Origin: Lingula anatina | Taxonomy: Eukaryota; Brachiopoda; Lingulata; Lingulida; Lingulidae | NCBI RefSeq assembly: GCF_001039355.2 | Contig: NW_019775236.1 | Coordinates: 380,130 to 444,129 of the forward strand | Reading direction: 5' to 3' | Length of the DNA stretch: 64,000 nt | Shown here: positions 12,054-24,601 of the stretch, piece by piece | Numbering within the stretch: position 1 is the stretch's first letter | Layout of the letters: every line of letters starts with the position of its first letter | Notes under the pieces: model-generated | Told to the model about the DNA's origin: nothing | Database searches by the model: none | Seen by the model: the letters and a program-made list of their open reading frames with translations, nothing else | Translations under genes and position numbers: made by a program

Positions 12054-14656
12054 AATTCATCTGTACAGTTATCAGGTTTTTCCATCCTATAACCATTTTG
12101 AAGCTCCTTCAGTAGGTCCTTATTGGCAATGGTAGGGTAAGGAGTGCCACCTAGTGTCACCAACTCAAACAACACAACTCCATATGCCCAGCTAAAGATA
12201 TAGAAAATGGAAAATATCAAATTATGTCTTAAGACAAGGCATTAAGTAGATGATGAAGGGCCCTTTCCACTTCTCTATTTAAAAATTATTCTCTTAAGAA
12301 TTTATATATTGAAATATCACAGTATAGAAATGAAGCTTACATCTTAAGGAGACAACTGCCAGATTGTAGCGCCATCTTTTACCAGTTGTGAACATTAATT
12401 TTTTAAAGAAAAAAATAAAAAAACAGGAGTTTTGTCCATTTGGACATTTACTTAAAATTTTCATCTTTCCAATGAATAATAAGGACGGAAGCAGTAAAAA
12501 AGGTAAATCATAAACATAAATACTTACACATCACTTGCAGTAGAGAAAGTCAAATCAAAAATGGCCTCTATTGACATCCACTTCAAAGGGAGTTTTCCAC
12601 CTTTTCTGTTACAGTAAATTTTGTCATCATATATGTATCTAGTTAGTCCAAAATCACCAATCTTGACATTTTTACCTTCTCCAATGAGAACATTTCTGGT
12701 TGCAAGGTCACGATGAACATAACCTTTTTGGGAGAGATATTCCTGATGAAGACAAAGAATTATTTACTACAGTTAGTGTGGTGTTCAAATTCACTGAACA
12801 GTTGCACATTGAATTAGCACTAGTTATTTACTTTTTTTGTTGCAAGACAATTTACATCTTTATATCTACATCTTTACAACTATATTAAAAAATTAATAAT
12901 GCTTTTGTGTCAATAATTGATTATAAGAAAATTTGTTTGAATATTCATCAGGTACAGGCCAATAATTATTTATTTTCATCCAAGGAATGATAAATCTGAG
13001 TAAAAATAAACAGAATAGTAGAAAATGTTGGAAAGCTTTTGAATGCCATTTTTATGTCAGGATAAATTTTTCTTACCATTCCCACAGCAATCTGCCTTCC
13101 AAAAGACAGCAGATCTGAGTATGACAGTGTCTCCCCTTCCACCACACCACATGATGGGTAAATGGATTCTTGACTATCTACATGTATATCTGTATTCCTA
13201 GAAGCCTCTGAACTGCCCTGAAATAACATTCCTGATTGAAATTTAATGAAAAAAAATTATCCACTTTGTTGGTCTTATTTTAAAAACTGTTCCTGCATCC
13301 TATTTTTTTTTTTACTGGAATACTCTATTTAATTAATCCATTGAATAGATTTATCAAGGGGATTATGCAATAAGCTTTCACGTGGGTAAGCCATATTTGA
13401 TTACCCTTCACCAAATTTAATGCTGCTCACAAACTGCTGCTGCAAATTTGCCATAAGGAATTTTACCATGCAAATGAAGTTGCTTTTATTGGGAAAGGAT
13501 ATGAATACTTTTTGCAAACCTTAGATGGTCTTGTAAATTTGCAGCAACAATTATTCTTGCATACTCCTTCATTTTTGCTGAGGATCCTCACCTGTGATTC
13601 CATTAGAAATGGTATACTTTTCAAAGGCATGTTTTACAGTAGGTGTGTCTGATGACATGTATTGTTTGACAGTACGTTTTACAGTCTAGTATGTGACAGT
13701 ACAGCCAGTACAGTACCTGTGACATATTCATCCTGTGAGCTTTCAGATAATGCAGTAGGTCCCCATGGCTCATATGTTCAACTATCAGACACAAGGGTTG
13801 TTCCAGAGTGCAGCAGCCAATGAGGCTTACAATATGTTGGTGGTGTCCCAAGGCTTTCATCAAACAGATCTCTTTCAAAAATTCTGTTTTCTGACCATCA
13901 TCTGCAAACTCTGAAATAAAGTTAAAAGGAATTTTGGAAGTATCAGATTAAAGCCCATGCCAAAACATATGAAAAAGCCTTTCAGGCATAATCAATTTGC
14001 ATGGAAAAAAAAAACAATATTACATGAATACAAACCTTAATTAGAAGTTTACGAGGGAAAATTATGGCAGCCAAATACTCCACTGAAACATTTTTTGTTC
14101 TGTTTTCTGATACTTTTCCCTAGATGTCCAATGTCAGTTTTACCAATAAACTTATTTACATATATTTGACAATTTTTTTGTATAATTGAAAGTGGTAAAA
14201 CTGACATTATATGTAATATTGAAGACAGTTTATGTTTTGAAGATATAAGATCCAAAGGAGAACTAATATTCATTTATTGATGAAACAATTATTTGTGCAT
14301 AATATAGTTTAAGTCATCCATTTTACAGTCTTCATAGTAAAACACTTTGAAGATTAGAACATGCTTTAAAATACATGTCTATTAGATGCTGTTTGACTGT
14401 AAAGTCAAATTTAAAGCTGATAAAGCTGAACACTAGCTATACAGTTAATTAGTACTCACCATGGCACACTTTGACAGCAACAGTCAAATTTTGATCTCTC
14501 TCTAAGTGAGCACTATCAGATGATGACAATCGCTGAGCATGCATATGGCCAGTCACATAACCTTTGTACACCATGCCAAATGCTCCTTCACCAAGCACCT
14601 CACCAAAAAGGATTCTTGACTTGGATATTTCCCATTGGTCTGCTCTCACTGGAGGT
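12054..14656 (-). CDS. Receptor kinase exons 17-21: tyrosine kinase domain
   Basis: The Gly-rich loop GEGAFG and the ATP-binding Lys in VAVK are in exon 17; the alpha-C Glu is in EFLKEICLM (exon 18). Exon 19 is a kinase insert of about 40 residues containing ESIYPSC. Exon 20 carries HRDLATRN, DFG and the activation loop RYIYDDKIYCNRKGG followed by PLKWMSIEA. Exon 21 carries VWAYGVVLFELVTLGGTPYP and ends at GYRMEKPDNCTDE. All residues needed for catalysis are present, so an active kinase is expected. A long insertion lies between beta-2 and beta-3. The DLATRN loop marks a tyrosine kinase. Confidence 0.93.
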
Positions 14657-17600
14657 CTACGCATGGGAAATGGTAAGAATGTTTGTCACTAAAGTTTATG
14701 AAAGTTTACATAAAAGTGATTTAAGGAAAAATAATGATTGATATCATTTATCTAAACAATATACAATCAAAATGAGGGGTGGCTTTGATAATTGTGACCT
14801 CAGATATTAGCCAATTACAAAATAGCATTGTTTTTATACTGATGTCATCAATGTTGATATCATTAAACTTCAGGCAATATCACTGAAAACCGTCTCACAG
14901 AAAAAAATCTCAACGAATTCAAATATAATCGCTTAGAATCATTTATGGTCAAATATACATACAACCTACAGAAATTTAACAATGGTATCAATCATTAGAT
15001 TATTTATCTATCCTTTCTCAAGATGTCACCACATGACACTCATAATTATCATACTTTGGTGACATGTCATGCTCATGCAGTTGGCAATCATGTAGTGATG
15101 TCCCCATCTTTATGATTAAAGAGCAATTAAAAGCCAACACCAGTCACACACAAGTTGTTTGATGTTGATGTTATAAAACCAGGTGACACTTAAGTGGTGA
15201 CACATGACATTTTCAGAGACCATCAAGTGACACTGCTACCTACTGTATATTTACTGAGGCATAATTCTCATTGTCCACCATTCCTGGGATACTGAACACA
15301 ATGTTGTGGTCATAGAGTCCAGTTCTCTTTGTTTTCATTTTCTTGAGCCTCTTTTGGTAACAGCGAGCACATGAACATGCCAAGAACAGTAGCACAAATC
15401 CTCCCATGGCAGAAGGAACAATAATGATGAGGGTTTTACTGTCAGTTTCACTTGCAGTTTGATTTGGTTTGGATTTTGCTGTAAAAATAAAGATGTAATA
15501 ATGCCATGTAAAATGCACATATTCTAGTTAGACTTGAAATTAAGCACATGATTTAGTTAAACTTTAAATTATGCACATATTTTAGTTAAAAGTTTAGTTA
15601 TTTTCAAATGTGTCAATTTTTCTTATGCAACATTAGATGGAGTTTCAAAATTTTCTTTATTGAACATTTGAAGGGTAATTTTTCAGAGAGTAGTGTCAGC
15701 TGTCAAAATCAATGGTGTTTATACAAAGTAAAAAAGTTATCAGCTTCCTGGTCTAGTGGCAGGATATACAGTAACATGTAAAGAAAAAGAATTTTAAAAC
15801 TTTAAAATTTTTGACACTTTGAATAACACAGATGTTTTATTTTATTTTAAAGAATTTTGTCATGAAATAAAAAAAAACATTACAGGAAACATATAAAAAA
15901 GGTTAAAAAGGTGTCATTAAAGACAAGGTGGAGAATTACCAGTAGAAGTACTGCCACCTGTTTGGCCACTGAACTCAGGACAACAATATTATTTATGAAT
16001 GTATAAATTTCTATTAGATTTCAATCAAAATTCTACCTGGGGATTCCCTGGGCACAGATTGGTTCCTGTGTATAGGTGGTCTTGGACTTATTGGTGCGGA
16101 TGATGGAAAGAGAGGTATGTTGCCATCAGGTATCAATCTATCATCAATAGGGTTTGGAGCACTTCCACCATCAATATTGTAAGACCTGTTGCCTTCTGGT
16201 TCAAGCACTATTAAAATATTGAGATATAGATACGGCCAAAATCGTCAGTCTCATATAAAAATATATACATATGTGAAAATTTTTATCATGAACATTAACA
16301 GAAAAATTGTTGTCTGCTTTTCAGGATCATGATTTAAGCAGAAAGTAATAGTAATAGTAAAAGTAAGAGTTTTTGAAAACAATATACCCTTAAAAAATTA
16401 TATACACACACACACACACACACAAAAAAAAAATTGAGGTATTTAAAATTTTGGAGTAATTACATTTTTGAAAATAAAGTGCTCTCTAACTTAGAATAGC
16501 AGATGTTGTTAAGTAAACTTGAATGCTAGCTTTACATAACTAATCATTGTCTCTGACATTTGATTGATCATTACATACATGGGAGCCAAAAAGGTTCAAA
16601 TGGTTTGTAAAGTAGAAAATTCCATTCAGGCTGTTCATCCCTGCCCAGAGCTGCAATCTGAAAGTAACCAATCTGGTGAAGATCTTACTTGCCTTTGTAT
16701 AGAACAGAAGTGAGAAAAGTCACTTTAAAGGTGATTGTGAAAGTAGACTGTGTGTTTTGAAAATAGCTTTTGAACAGAAACTTTCTTGTTTTTGTCATCT
16801 AGTGCTAAAAGTTTTAACTCTTTTAATTGACAGAAACTGAATATGACAAAATTAATATACATTCCTTTTTCAAATTCAGCTGTCACTTATATATATATAT
16901 ATATATATACTACCTCAATGCCATATTTTCTATGTGGCTCACGGACAGTAATTGTTTTATTCAGATGATTCTAAAGTGAAAACAATAAAACATTATAAAA
17001 GGCATAGGTGGCAAATATTGGTGTATCTCAAGAAATCTTTAAACTGATTATTATCATAACTTAATTAAATCTCGTTTAAAATGTTTAAATTGTTTAAAAT
17101 GTTTAAACTTAGTCATGTGAAATAAAACACCAAATGTGCAATTCATTATTCTAGGGGTTTTCTACTTATTCTTTAGTTTTGGACTAAAAAACCAATCAGC
17201 CACATTAATGTAAAACTATGGAAAACAGAAAATAGTTAAACCAGGGATATGAACAGACTTTTCTTCCAAACTATACAGTGGTAACTTAATGATGAAAGAT
17301 GGGATTGATTTTCAGCAAAATCTGGAATGCAGGTTTATGAATGAATGAATGAGTATGATAAATGAGTGTATTAGGTGAAATAATTATTTGCCATTAATGG
17401 AAAAGTGTTAAATGCACAACTGAAATCCACTTCATGAAATTGTAAGTGACCAAACTGTATAACCATACATCTACTTAAGACACAGCTCAACCTGGCTGCT
17501 CTAGGATTCAAGACATTTAAAGCATTCATCTTTCAATTGTACTTACAGCTCCCAAACTTGCACTGCCCTCTACCTGCAGAGGCATTGCATGTTGCAATGG

Positions 17601-18413
17601 GTTCCCCGTGTTTTCATCTACTGGGCCCCACTGTAGCTCATACCTCTCCACTGCAGCAGGGTTAGTCTCAGGGGGTTGCCAGGCCACCAATATCTCGGAA
17701 TTACTAAAGGGAACTGAATGTAATGTCACAGTACTCAAATTTACTCTTCCTGGGTAACGAGGAACTGAAAAGAACAATATATTTGATTTACAATTAGTGG
17801 GTATAATAATTATAGGAAGTTCATAATAATAATAGTAATGCAAAAAGCATGGGGATGCTATATAGAATAATGAATAAATGTTAGATTGTTATAGAGGATC
17901 TTTAGTTTGAATGGCCTTAGTTCTGGATTGATATCAATGTCATATTAACATTTCTTCTGAAAATAATAATAATGATGATTGAAGTAAAATGAGACTGTAC
18001 AGTAAACTGCATAGATGTTACAGTAATAGTGATGTCATTTCAATTATTCACGCTTGAACTGAATGTATTCAATTCTGAATCAAAATAACAGCATTAATGA
18101 CTGGAATAACTTTTTATGAATGCAGATGGTAACTATATTATATGTACAGTACAAAATAACCAATGACATTTTTCATGTAAATGGAAATATATACAGATTG
18201 TAATTTCTTCTTATTTTCTTAAAAAGCAATTAAAAGATATTAAAATACCGTACAAAAGCAAACATTCTACAAGGTACCATCATACACCACTTCCACACAA
18301 ATATGGCAAATTATTACAACAATCCATCTTTTTATTGAAAATAAGAATAAAGGAATTTGTTGCAAATTGAATCATATATCTGAACATGAGTTTCATGTTA
18401 GCAAGTTCTACAA

Positions 18414-18457
<44 letters not shown>

Positions 18458-20520
18458 TAAAAAGTCTAAAAAAATGAATTAAAAATTACATAAATAAGTA
18501 GTTTTTAGGGAACCTTAAACCAATATAGAAACACCATCACCTGTGAAAATGCACCACAAAATATTATATGAAACTCAATGAAAATTATTTAAAATTCATT
18601 GGCCAGTTTAGGAAGAATGCACAGTGAACCCAAGCAGGTATCTTTAACCATGTTGAATTTGGTATCTGTAATTGAATGGAATGTTGATGGCAAATCATGT
18701 TTGGTATTTGATAGTTTAATTTCATCCTTTTGCTGAAAAAAATAGTCAAAAAGTACAAGCTACACCAAAAATATCTATTTCCTATCTCCTGCCCATCACA
18801 AATTTTCAATCTAACCTTTAGGTTTCTGGGCACTGCAGTCCTCAAAGTTTCTGACAGAGTTACAATCTGAAATCACCACAATTCATTATACTTCCCAGTG
18901 CATCAACCAATATAAAATGATTGCTTATAGTGAAAAAAAGGGGAAAAATGACTTTTGCAGTTGTATTGGTAACAAGCATATAAGGTCATTGCTCATTTGC
19001 AAAAGGTGAAATAAAGTCATAATATGTAACAATAAGATTAAATCAACAACTTATATATAGACTAGTTTATTGGCTGTGCCATGGGTAAAAATGGGTGAGA
19101 ACAAAGAATAAAAGATTACCTGAGAAATTCAAAGTTATATTTGCTGTGGCTCCTACAAGCAATTCTGCACAGCTGGCAACAGGTGTTACCTGCAATGGTA
19201 GACAAAGAGTAGAAACTATACCTAAGTTCAAAAAAGACAAACAAAATGGTGCTTAGAAAATAAGTGTTATATGCTACAGGTATTAAGAAAGTATGAAATA
19301 TTCTATATCAAGTAAATGCCTTATAGATTGAAAAATAATTATCTGATTTTTAGTTACCTGAAATATATATAGCAAGTCTGTAAATTTTGGTTTCACAGGA
19401 TTAGACAAGACTCTGAATTCCACTGATGTTAACTCTGTCTAAAAATCAATGTAAAGATAAATCATGTAATCATACTGGTACAAAATTCACAGCGAAGTTT
19501 CATTTGCAATAAACAAAAAGTTTTATTTCTTGATAGCTATGAAAAAAATCAACTGAAGTTTACCAGTCAATATTTATCCACGGTAGTTATTGGGTTTTTA
19601 TTGATCAATTCATTTTTTTAATCTCACTGAATTAAGAAAAAAACAGCCTCATTTGTAATTTTTATAAATGGCAATAGGAAAATGAACTGAAATTTATCAG
19701 GATATTTTGTCTGAAGTCTGATAAAGTCTGATTGGTCAGCTAATGATTGAAAGTATTATTGCATTCAATGGAGGGATACCTTTGTATAAACTGATTCAGT
19801 TAATCAGCATTAAAAATAAATTAAAGACAAATGAACACTAAATGAATTTTATACCTGGTGACTGTTAAAATTATTATTAGCAATTATAAGAGGTGGCCCA
19901 GGATTCACTGCCGATTGTCTATATCTGTAGTAAGAAATGTCTGATGATTTCCAACCTAAAAGATGCAGGCAAGATGAAACAGTTAATGGAAAAATGTAGG
20001 TATTTTTATAGTAATTCATGTAATACACATATAGTGTGTATTAGACTGCATTCACATCGAGAAGAGCCAAGGCTCAACAAGGCTGAGACCTAAATATGGC
20101 AGATGTACATGAGAGGAAAACCACCTAATACTTTAATGGTCCCTCCGCCTCTCACACACCTCCCCATGTGTCATCCCAATGGAGCTGAGATTTAATGACT
20201 GTACCCCAGCAGGGACGATGCATGGGGAGGCGTGTGAAAGGCGGAGAGACCATTAAAGGATTAGGTGGTTTTTCTTTCATGTACGTCCACCATATTTAGG
20301 TCTCAGCCTTCTTGAGCCTCAGCTCTTCTCGATGTGAATGGGGCCTTAGATTCTTGATCATCACCTTTTTTTATAGAGCACTTTATGATTCCTATAATTC
20401 TGACTTTGCTCATTTATAATGATCATCAAAAGATAAAAACACAGCATATAATGTTTAAGTGTTTGAAATATTAAAGTATAAATTTTGAAATATAGCCTTG
20501 GCACAATTGAATTTTCAATT

Positions 20521-20564
<44 letters not shown>

Positions 20565-23500
20565 CCATGATTTAGAAGCCTGTCAAAAAAGTCTGGATCC
20601 ACCTGCTGACTTTGTTAAGCATTATTACATTCTGCTTACATCTTTATGAACATTAAAGCAAAGAATTTTACACATGAAACTCAAAAGTAGGCTTGTAAAA
20701 AGACTGTAAAACTTTTATAATAAAATCCAGGATTTATGGAAGCAAACAAATAAGCCTAATATCACTGAACCACTGAAGAATGGAGAGAAAAAAATATTTC
20801 AATAAGTTTCATCCACTAAGCATATCAAATAAGATGCTGCACTACTTACCCTCTGGTGGCGTCCACTGAAAGAACCCATAAACATACTGGTCAGATCTCC
20901 TCTCTAATGGTCCAATAGTTAGGTTACCAACTGTCCCAGGTATGGGTTTGTCTAAGTGAATATAACTTGAGTATAAAAGTTCCAAACTATCTTGTTAGAG
21001 AGGTATACATGTATATGCATATCACCACCCTTACGAAAAAGTCCTATAGGATCCTATAAGATCTTATAGGATCCTATAGGAAATTGGCCCAATTTCCTAT
21101 AGGATCCTATAGGATCTTATAGGATCCTGTAGGACTTTTTCGTTAGGGCAAATATATTTTTTGGTAAATATTGTACACAAAATGGTACATATAATGAAAG
21201 CAAGCTTAAGATCTTGATCTATTAGAACCTGCATGGATAATGAACTCAATGGTTTGTAAAATGTTAGAAGAAGAAGAATAAAATGTATGACATTTAGACT
21301 GGCTTCCCACAGATTTAGATCGATCCATCTGGATCGACTTAACTACCTGGGGGTTCATGCTAAATTGCTATCAGCCAAGCATGCACGAAAGATAATTACC
21401 CCCTTACAGTTTTTAGTAGGCGGGACAGACATTTAAGCCAGCTAAGCTGACAGCAATGTAGTGAGACTCCCCACAGGGATAGATCGATCTAAAAATCTGT
21501 GGGAATGCAGTCTTAGACACGATTGATTGTGTTACAGAAAAAGGGTTACTTTCTTTTCTACTTAAACATTTTTACTCTTACATGCAAGAAATAAATTTAT
21601 CAGCAAGAATAATGGCATTAAACAATATCTTTTTATTAAATGTATATTTTTAACAAATAAATAATGAGTACGAACTGCTGAAAATGGTAGGCTGACTTGC
21701 AGTGATCCTCTCAAATCCAGTCACAGCAAAGATGCGCACAGAATATTGTTGGCAGAGCAATAACTCATTCAACTTCACAATATATTCCATCTGTAAATTC
21801 AAAATTTTGAAAAAATTCAAGAATTTTCCAACAACACAAATACTGGCCAATTTTTTACAACAAAAATTTTAATAAAATTTTCTACAACCAAACATTCACC
21901 AAGAAAAAACATTAACCAATAAGGACTATTCAAGGTATGATTTCAGTAATCATTTTCTCCTGTGTAATAGTAAGGGAAAAATTATTTAGCATAATATTGT
22001 TTCTTTTGTAAAAAAAATCATATCTGAATGTTGTTAAAGTACATAATGTAGTTAAAACTCACAAGATGAACATCATGAGCAGATAACTGTCCGATTTTTA
22101 TTTGAAAAATCCAAAACTGTTCTTTCAACATTATTTTTGAAAAAATGTACAGATTATATTTTGATGATTTTCTTTGTGTGTGCTTTGGAATCTATTTTAA
22201 CCTATTTTTCTCATTTTTCATTGAGATAAAAATACCCAGCATTCGCAAGACTTACCTGGTCAGTTATATAATGTTTTTCTATAGTGCCATACTTGAAGCC
22301 AACAATGAATATGCCCAAATTTTCATTAGCATCATTCCACCGTACAAGCTGATTGTATGGTGTAAGACTTGTGACTTCTGGTTTTAAAGCAGTGGAAGGA
22401 ATGATACCTATGCAGAAATTCATAAAAAAAGAACATGCTTATATTTAATTTCTTTTTTTTTTTTGCACTCATCAAATATTGAATTTCCATATTAATTTTT
22501 AGAATCATATCAATATCAAAATTTTATTAGCACTCATAATTTGATTTACATTTACATGCAAAAAAATCTACATATATTGTTATTTTGAATGCAACTACCA
22601 CTTCAGACATCATTTTGTAAAAAAAAAAAGAGAGAAAAAAAACTTACCTACAACCTCCTGAACCAAGCAGTGCTGGATTTGTTCACAGAATGACCCAGAC
22701 TGAAAGAAAACAATGTATGTAAAAAAAAAAAAAACACTTTTGTAATATAATGTAAAGGCAGGATCATTATTGGAAGTGAGACAGTAGTATGAAATTCATA
22801 CTAAAGACGGAGCAAGAAGAATTTACAAGGAAAATATTTCCAATAGCAACTCACACAGTCTTCTTCTCTTGTTTGATTTGACAATATCCTAGTACAAGTT
22901 GCACCGCAATTTGCCTGGATGAGACAACAAATAAAGAACAAATTACAATTCTTACAATTCACAATGCAGCACACATGATCATCTCTGAGACTCTGACACA
23001 CTTGGTAATATGTGCATTATCTACAAATGTACATATCCATTACAGAAGGCTTCTTTTCTTCAATCTAATCTGACCAAATCATAACAACACTCAAAATTAC
23101 TGAAGGAGAGGGAGGGTAAATACATTTATTAAAAAATTTAAATTTGAATGTTTTCTTTTCACTAAATAGTACTAACTTGGGTAATTGGCACTAACACTAT
23201 AACAGGATGGGCCCTGGCTCCCAACAATATCAATATGCTTTTGGTTTTGTTTGCACTTGGTCTCCAGAGAGGTGACTGATTTTCACAGAGGCAGGTGTTC
23301 AAACATTTCCCCTCACTTGTAAACTTGACAACAACTCGTGTGTATAAGTAAAAAGTAGCCTACCTCACAAAGGGTATTATATCTCCCTACCTTGATTTTG
23401 ACTAAGCTGTTGATTCAAATGCTCTGTTCAAACTCTGCACTGAATTTCAGCCAACAAATTTCCAAAAATATAAAGTGGGCTCAGAGATTTTGATATGCAG

Positions 23501-24601
23501 ATACAATGAAAGGAGGCAGCAGTCAATCAATATTTTCTCAAATATATCAGTCGTTTTTTCTAACAACTTCACAAAAACATCTATATTTTATTTATTTCAT
23601 TTTTGCCTAGTGGAGATAAAAATTTTATTAAGGCTGTATTTCAGGTAGGAAAATAATGTGTACAAATTAGATAAACACATCTTAGGGCTAGTTTCTGTAT
23701 CAGTGGGTTGAATCTGTGGGAATACCAGGCTTGTGTGCCACATGGCTAAGTAGACCTTAACCTCACTTAGCAAAACGAATTGATGATAACAGTTTATCGC
23801 TATGTCATCTGCTGGTATCCCTGGCAAATGACACAATTAAAACTACATGTTGTTTTCAACTTCACATTCAAGCAATGGTAAACCCTACATGTAAATACTG
23901 TGTGTTCCAATAATACATTATCATGACATATAATATTACGTACATTGTAACAATACAGTACATAATCTTGTACTTTACAAATACGATATCAATATTGACA
24001 CATACTTACAAATGATCTATTGACTGTGTCTGTTTGCTGCAAAATGGCACAAAACAAAGAAAAAACATTAAAGTCAAAATAATATTAGACATCCACATGT
24101 TACTTATTCATGTTGGTACATCTTAACAGCATGGAAGAAAAATTATCCAAAGTTTTATTAGAAACAGATGAAAATTTGACCTCTATTTTTGTCAGAATTT
24201 CCGTTTGAAGAGCCACTACTTCTTAAGTAAATTAAGATACATACTCAGCACATGGGGTATAAATATTACATGTAGCTTATATTAAAATGATATACAATAT
24301 GAATTTCACGTTATGTTGGCACACATGCATGCACACGCAAACCGTAACTCATACACACACACATACAAATACATGCACACATTCAGTAATTCCTCACCTG
24401 TTGCAAACAGTCAGCAATGCACTGTGCCTTACACTTGATGGGTATTGGTAAAGAGATTGATGGTGAGTGTCCTTGGGGTTCTCCTCCACCCTGTAGACCC
24501 CCTCCTGAACCTGCTTGTGGCCTACTTGGAGTGACTGTTACCGCAATGCATGCTGTCAACAGAGCGCAAAGTGCCGCTCTAAAGAGAAAGTGCTGTAACA
24601 T
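12054..24601 (-). CDS. Receptor tyrosine kinase with N-terminal Cys box and FN3 domains (3' end missing)
   Basis: Single-pass receptor tyrosine kinase modelled from 21 exons: 24601-24398, 24036-24010, 22914-22855, 22699-22648, 22407-22256, 21790-21676, 20951-20850, 19955-19855, 19438-19358, 19189-19120, 18866-18816, 17764-17547, 16970-16914, 16657-16579, 16207-16037, 15478-15244, 14656-14460, 13910-13717, 13217-13077, 12742-12528, 12191-12054. All junctions agree in phase and give 886 codons plus two bases. Domains in order: signal peptide, eight-Cys box (about 57-112), FN3-type modules (about 115-455), Pro-rich linker, membrane span (about 530-550), split kinase (about 600 onward). The kinase looks closest to the FGFR/RET/Tie-like group, but exact orthology is not decided. 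The start is the first ATG of a signal-peptide frame. Exons 11, 13 and 14 are the least certain. The frame is open at 12,054, so at least one kinase exon is missing. Confidence 0.85.
15244..16207 (-). CDS. Receptor kinase exons 15-16: Pro-rich linker, membrane span and juxtamembrane
   Basis: Exon 15 encodes a phase 1-1 linker of about 57 residues rich in Pro, Ser and Asn with an SPRPPI-type stretch. Exon 16 encodes the membrane span (TLIIIVPSAMGGFVLLFLAC) followed by a basic stop-transfer segment (KRLKKMKTKR) and a juxtamembrane NENYASV tyrosine motif that could be a docking site. The exon 16 donor is taken as CA|GTAGGT, which restores the frame to PPVRADQWEI in exon 17. Reading on instead gives an immediate stop. 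Confidence 0.82.
16579..22407 (-). CDS. Receptor kinase exons 5-14: fibronectin type III ectodomain
   Basis: Exons 5-6 give a recognisable FN3 fold: a PEVTSL strand, LVRWND (core Trp), a central GFKYG strand, then YSVRIFAVTGFERI (the Tyr-x-Val-x-Ile-x-Ala strand typical of FN3). Exons 7-9 look like a second, more divergent module with an FFQWTPPEG core. Exons 10-11 hold a short segment with three Cys. Exons 12-14 give a clear third FN3 with LVAWQPPE and YELQW cores ending in YGIEIAALGRDE. N-glycosylation sequons such as NLT and NIT occur, as expected for an extracellular region. Introns here host the MITEs at 20,044, 21,028 and 21,297. Confidence 0.75.
16889..16909. repeat. (TA)n microsatellite next to an exon
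   Basis: A short TA run ends a few bases before the donor of exon 13 (exon edge 16,914) of the receptor kinase gene. Confidence 0.85.
18417..18455. repeat. (TA)n microsatellite
   Basis: About nineteen TA units in the intron between exons 11 and 12 of the receptor kinase gene. Confidence 0.9.
20044..20345. mobile_element. Fold-back MITE with TTA target duplication
   Basis: The ends are GACTGCATTCACATCGAG on the left and, read on the other strand, GGCCCCATTCACATCGAG. TTA flanks both sides (20,041-20,043 and 20,346-20,348). Long inverted arms continue inward through blocks reading ACCTAAATATGG, AAACCACCTAAT and CTCCCCATG, separated by a short centre. It lies in the intron between exons 7 and 8 of the receptor kinase gene and has no coding capacity. 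The 3-bp TTA duplication fits PIF/Harbinger-type insertion, but that assignment is inference. Confidence 0.8.
20525..20560. repeat. (TA)n microsatellite
   Basis: About eighteen TA units, in the same receptor kinase intron as the MITE ending at 20,345. Confidence 0.9.
21028..21148. mobile_element. Near-perfect palindrome, probable MITE
   Basis: The left end CCCTTACGAAAAAGTCCTAT is matched on the other strand by CCCTAACGAAAAAGTCCTAC, and the arms are nearly fully complementary through a core built of repeated CCTATAGGATCC and AGATCTTATAGG motifs. The unpaired centre is only a few bases (around AATTGGCCCAATT, itself palindromic). It lies in the intron between exons 6 and 7 of the receptor kinase gene. 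No clear target duplication is visible beyond a possible CA. Confidence 0.75.
21297..21512. mobile_element. Fold-back MITE with TTA target duplication
   Basis: The termini are GACTGGCTTCCCACAGATT and, on the other strand, GACTGCATTCCCACAGATT; TTA flanks both sides (21,294-21,296 and 21,513-21,515). The arms continue as TAGATCGATC. It shares its first bases (GACTGCATTC) with the element at 20,044 and lies in the same receptor kinase intron as the palindrome at 21,028. Confidence 0.85.
22648..24601 (-). CDS. Receptor kinase exons 1-4: signal peptide and Cys box
   Basis: Exon 1 begins MLQHFLFRAALCALLTACIA, a clear hydrophobic signal peptide, followed by a Gly/Ser/Pro-rich segment and CKAQCIADC. 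Exon 2 is only 27 nt. Exons 3 and 4 add ANCGATC, a DC and FCEQIQHC. Together they give eight cysteines in about 55 residues, mostly as CxxxC-type pairs. This spacing, directly before FN3 modules, resembles the N-termini of ROS1/sevenless receptors and anosmin-1; that likeness is by eye and could be convergent. Exons 1-3 end in phase 0 and exon 4 in phase 1. The borders of the two very small exons deserve transcript support. Confidence 0.7.
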
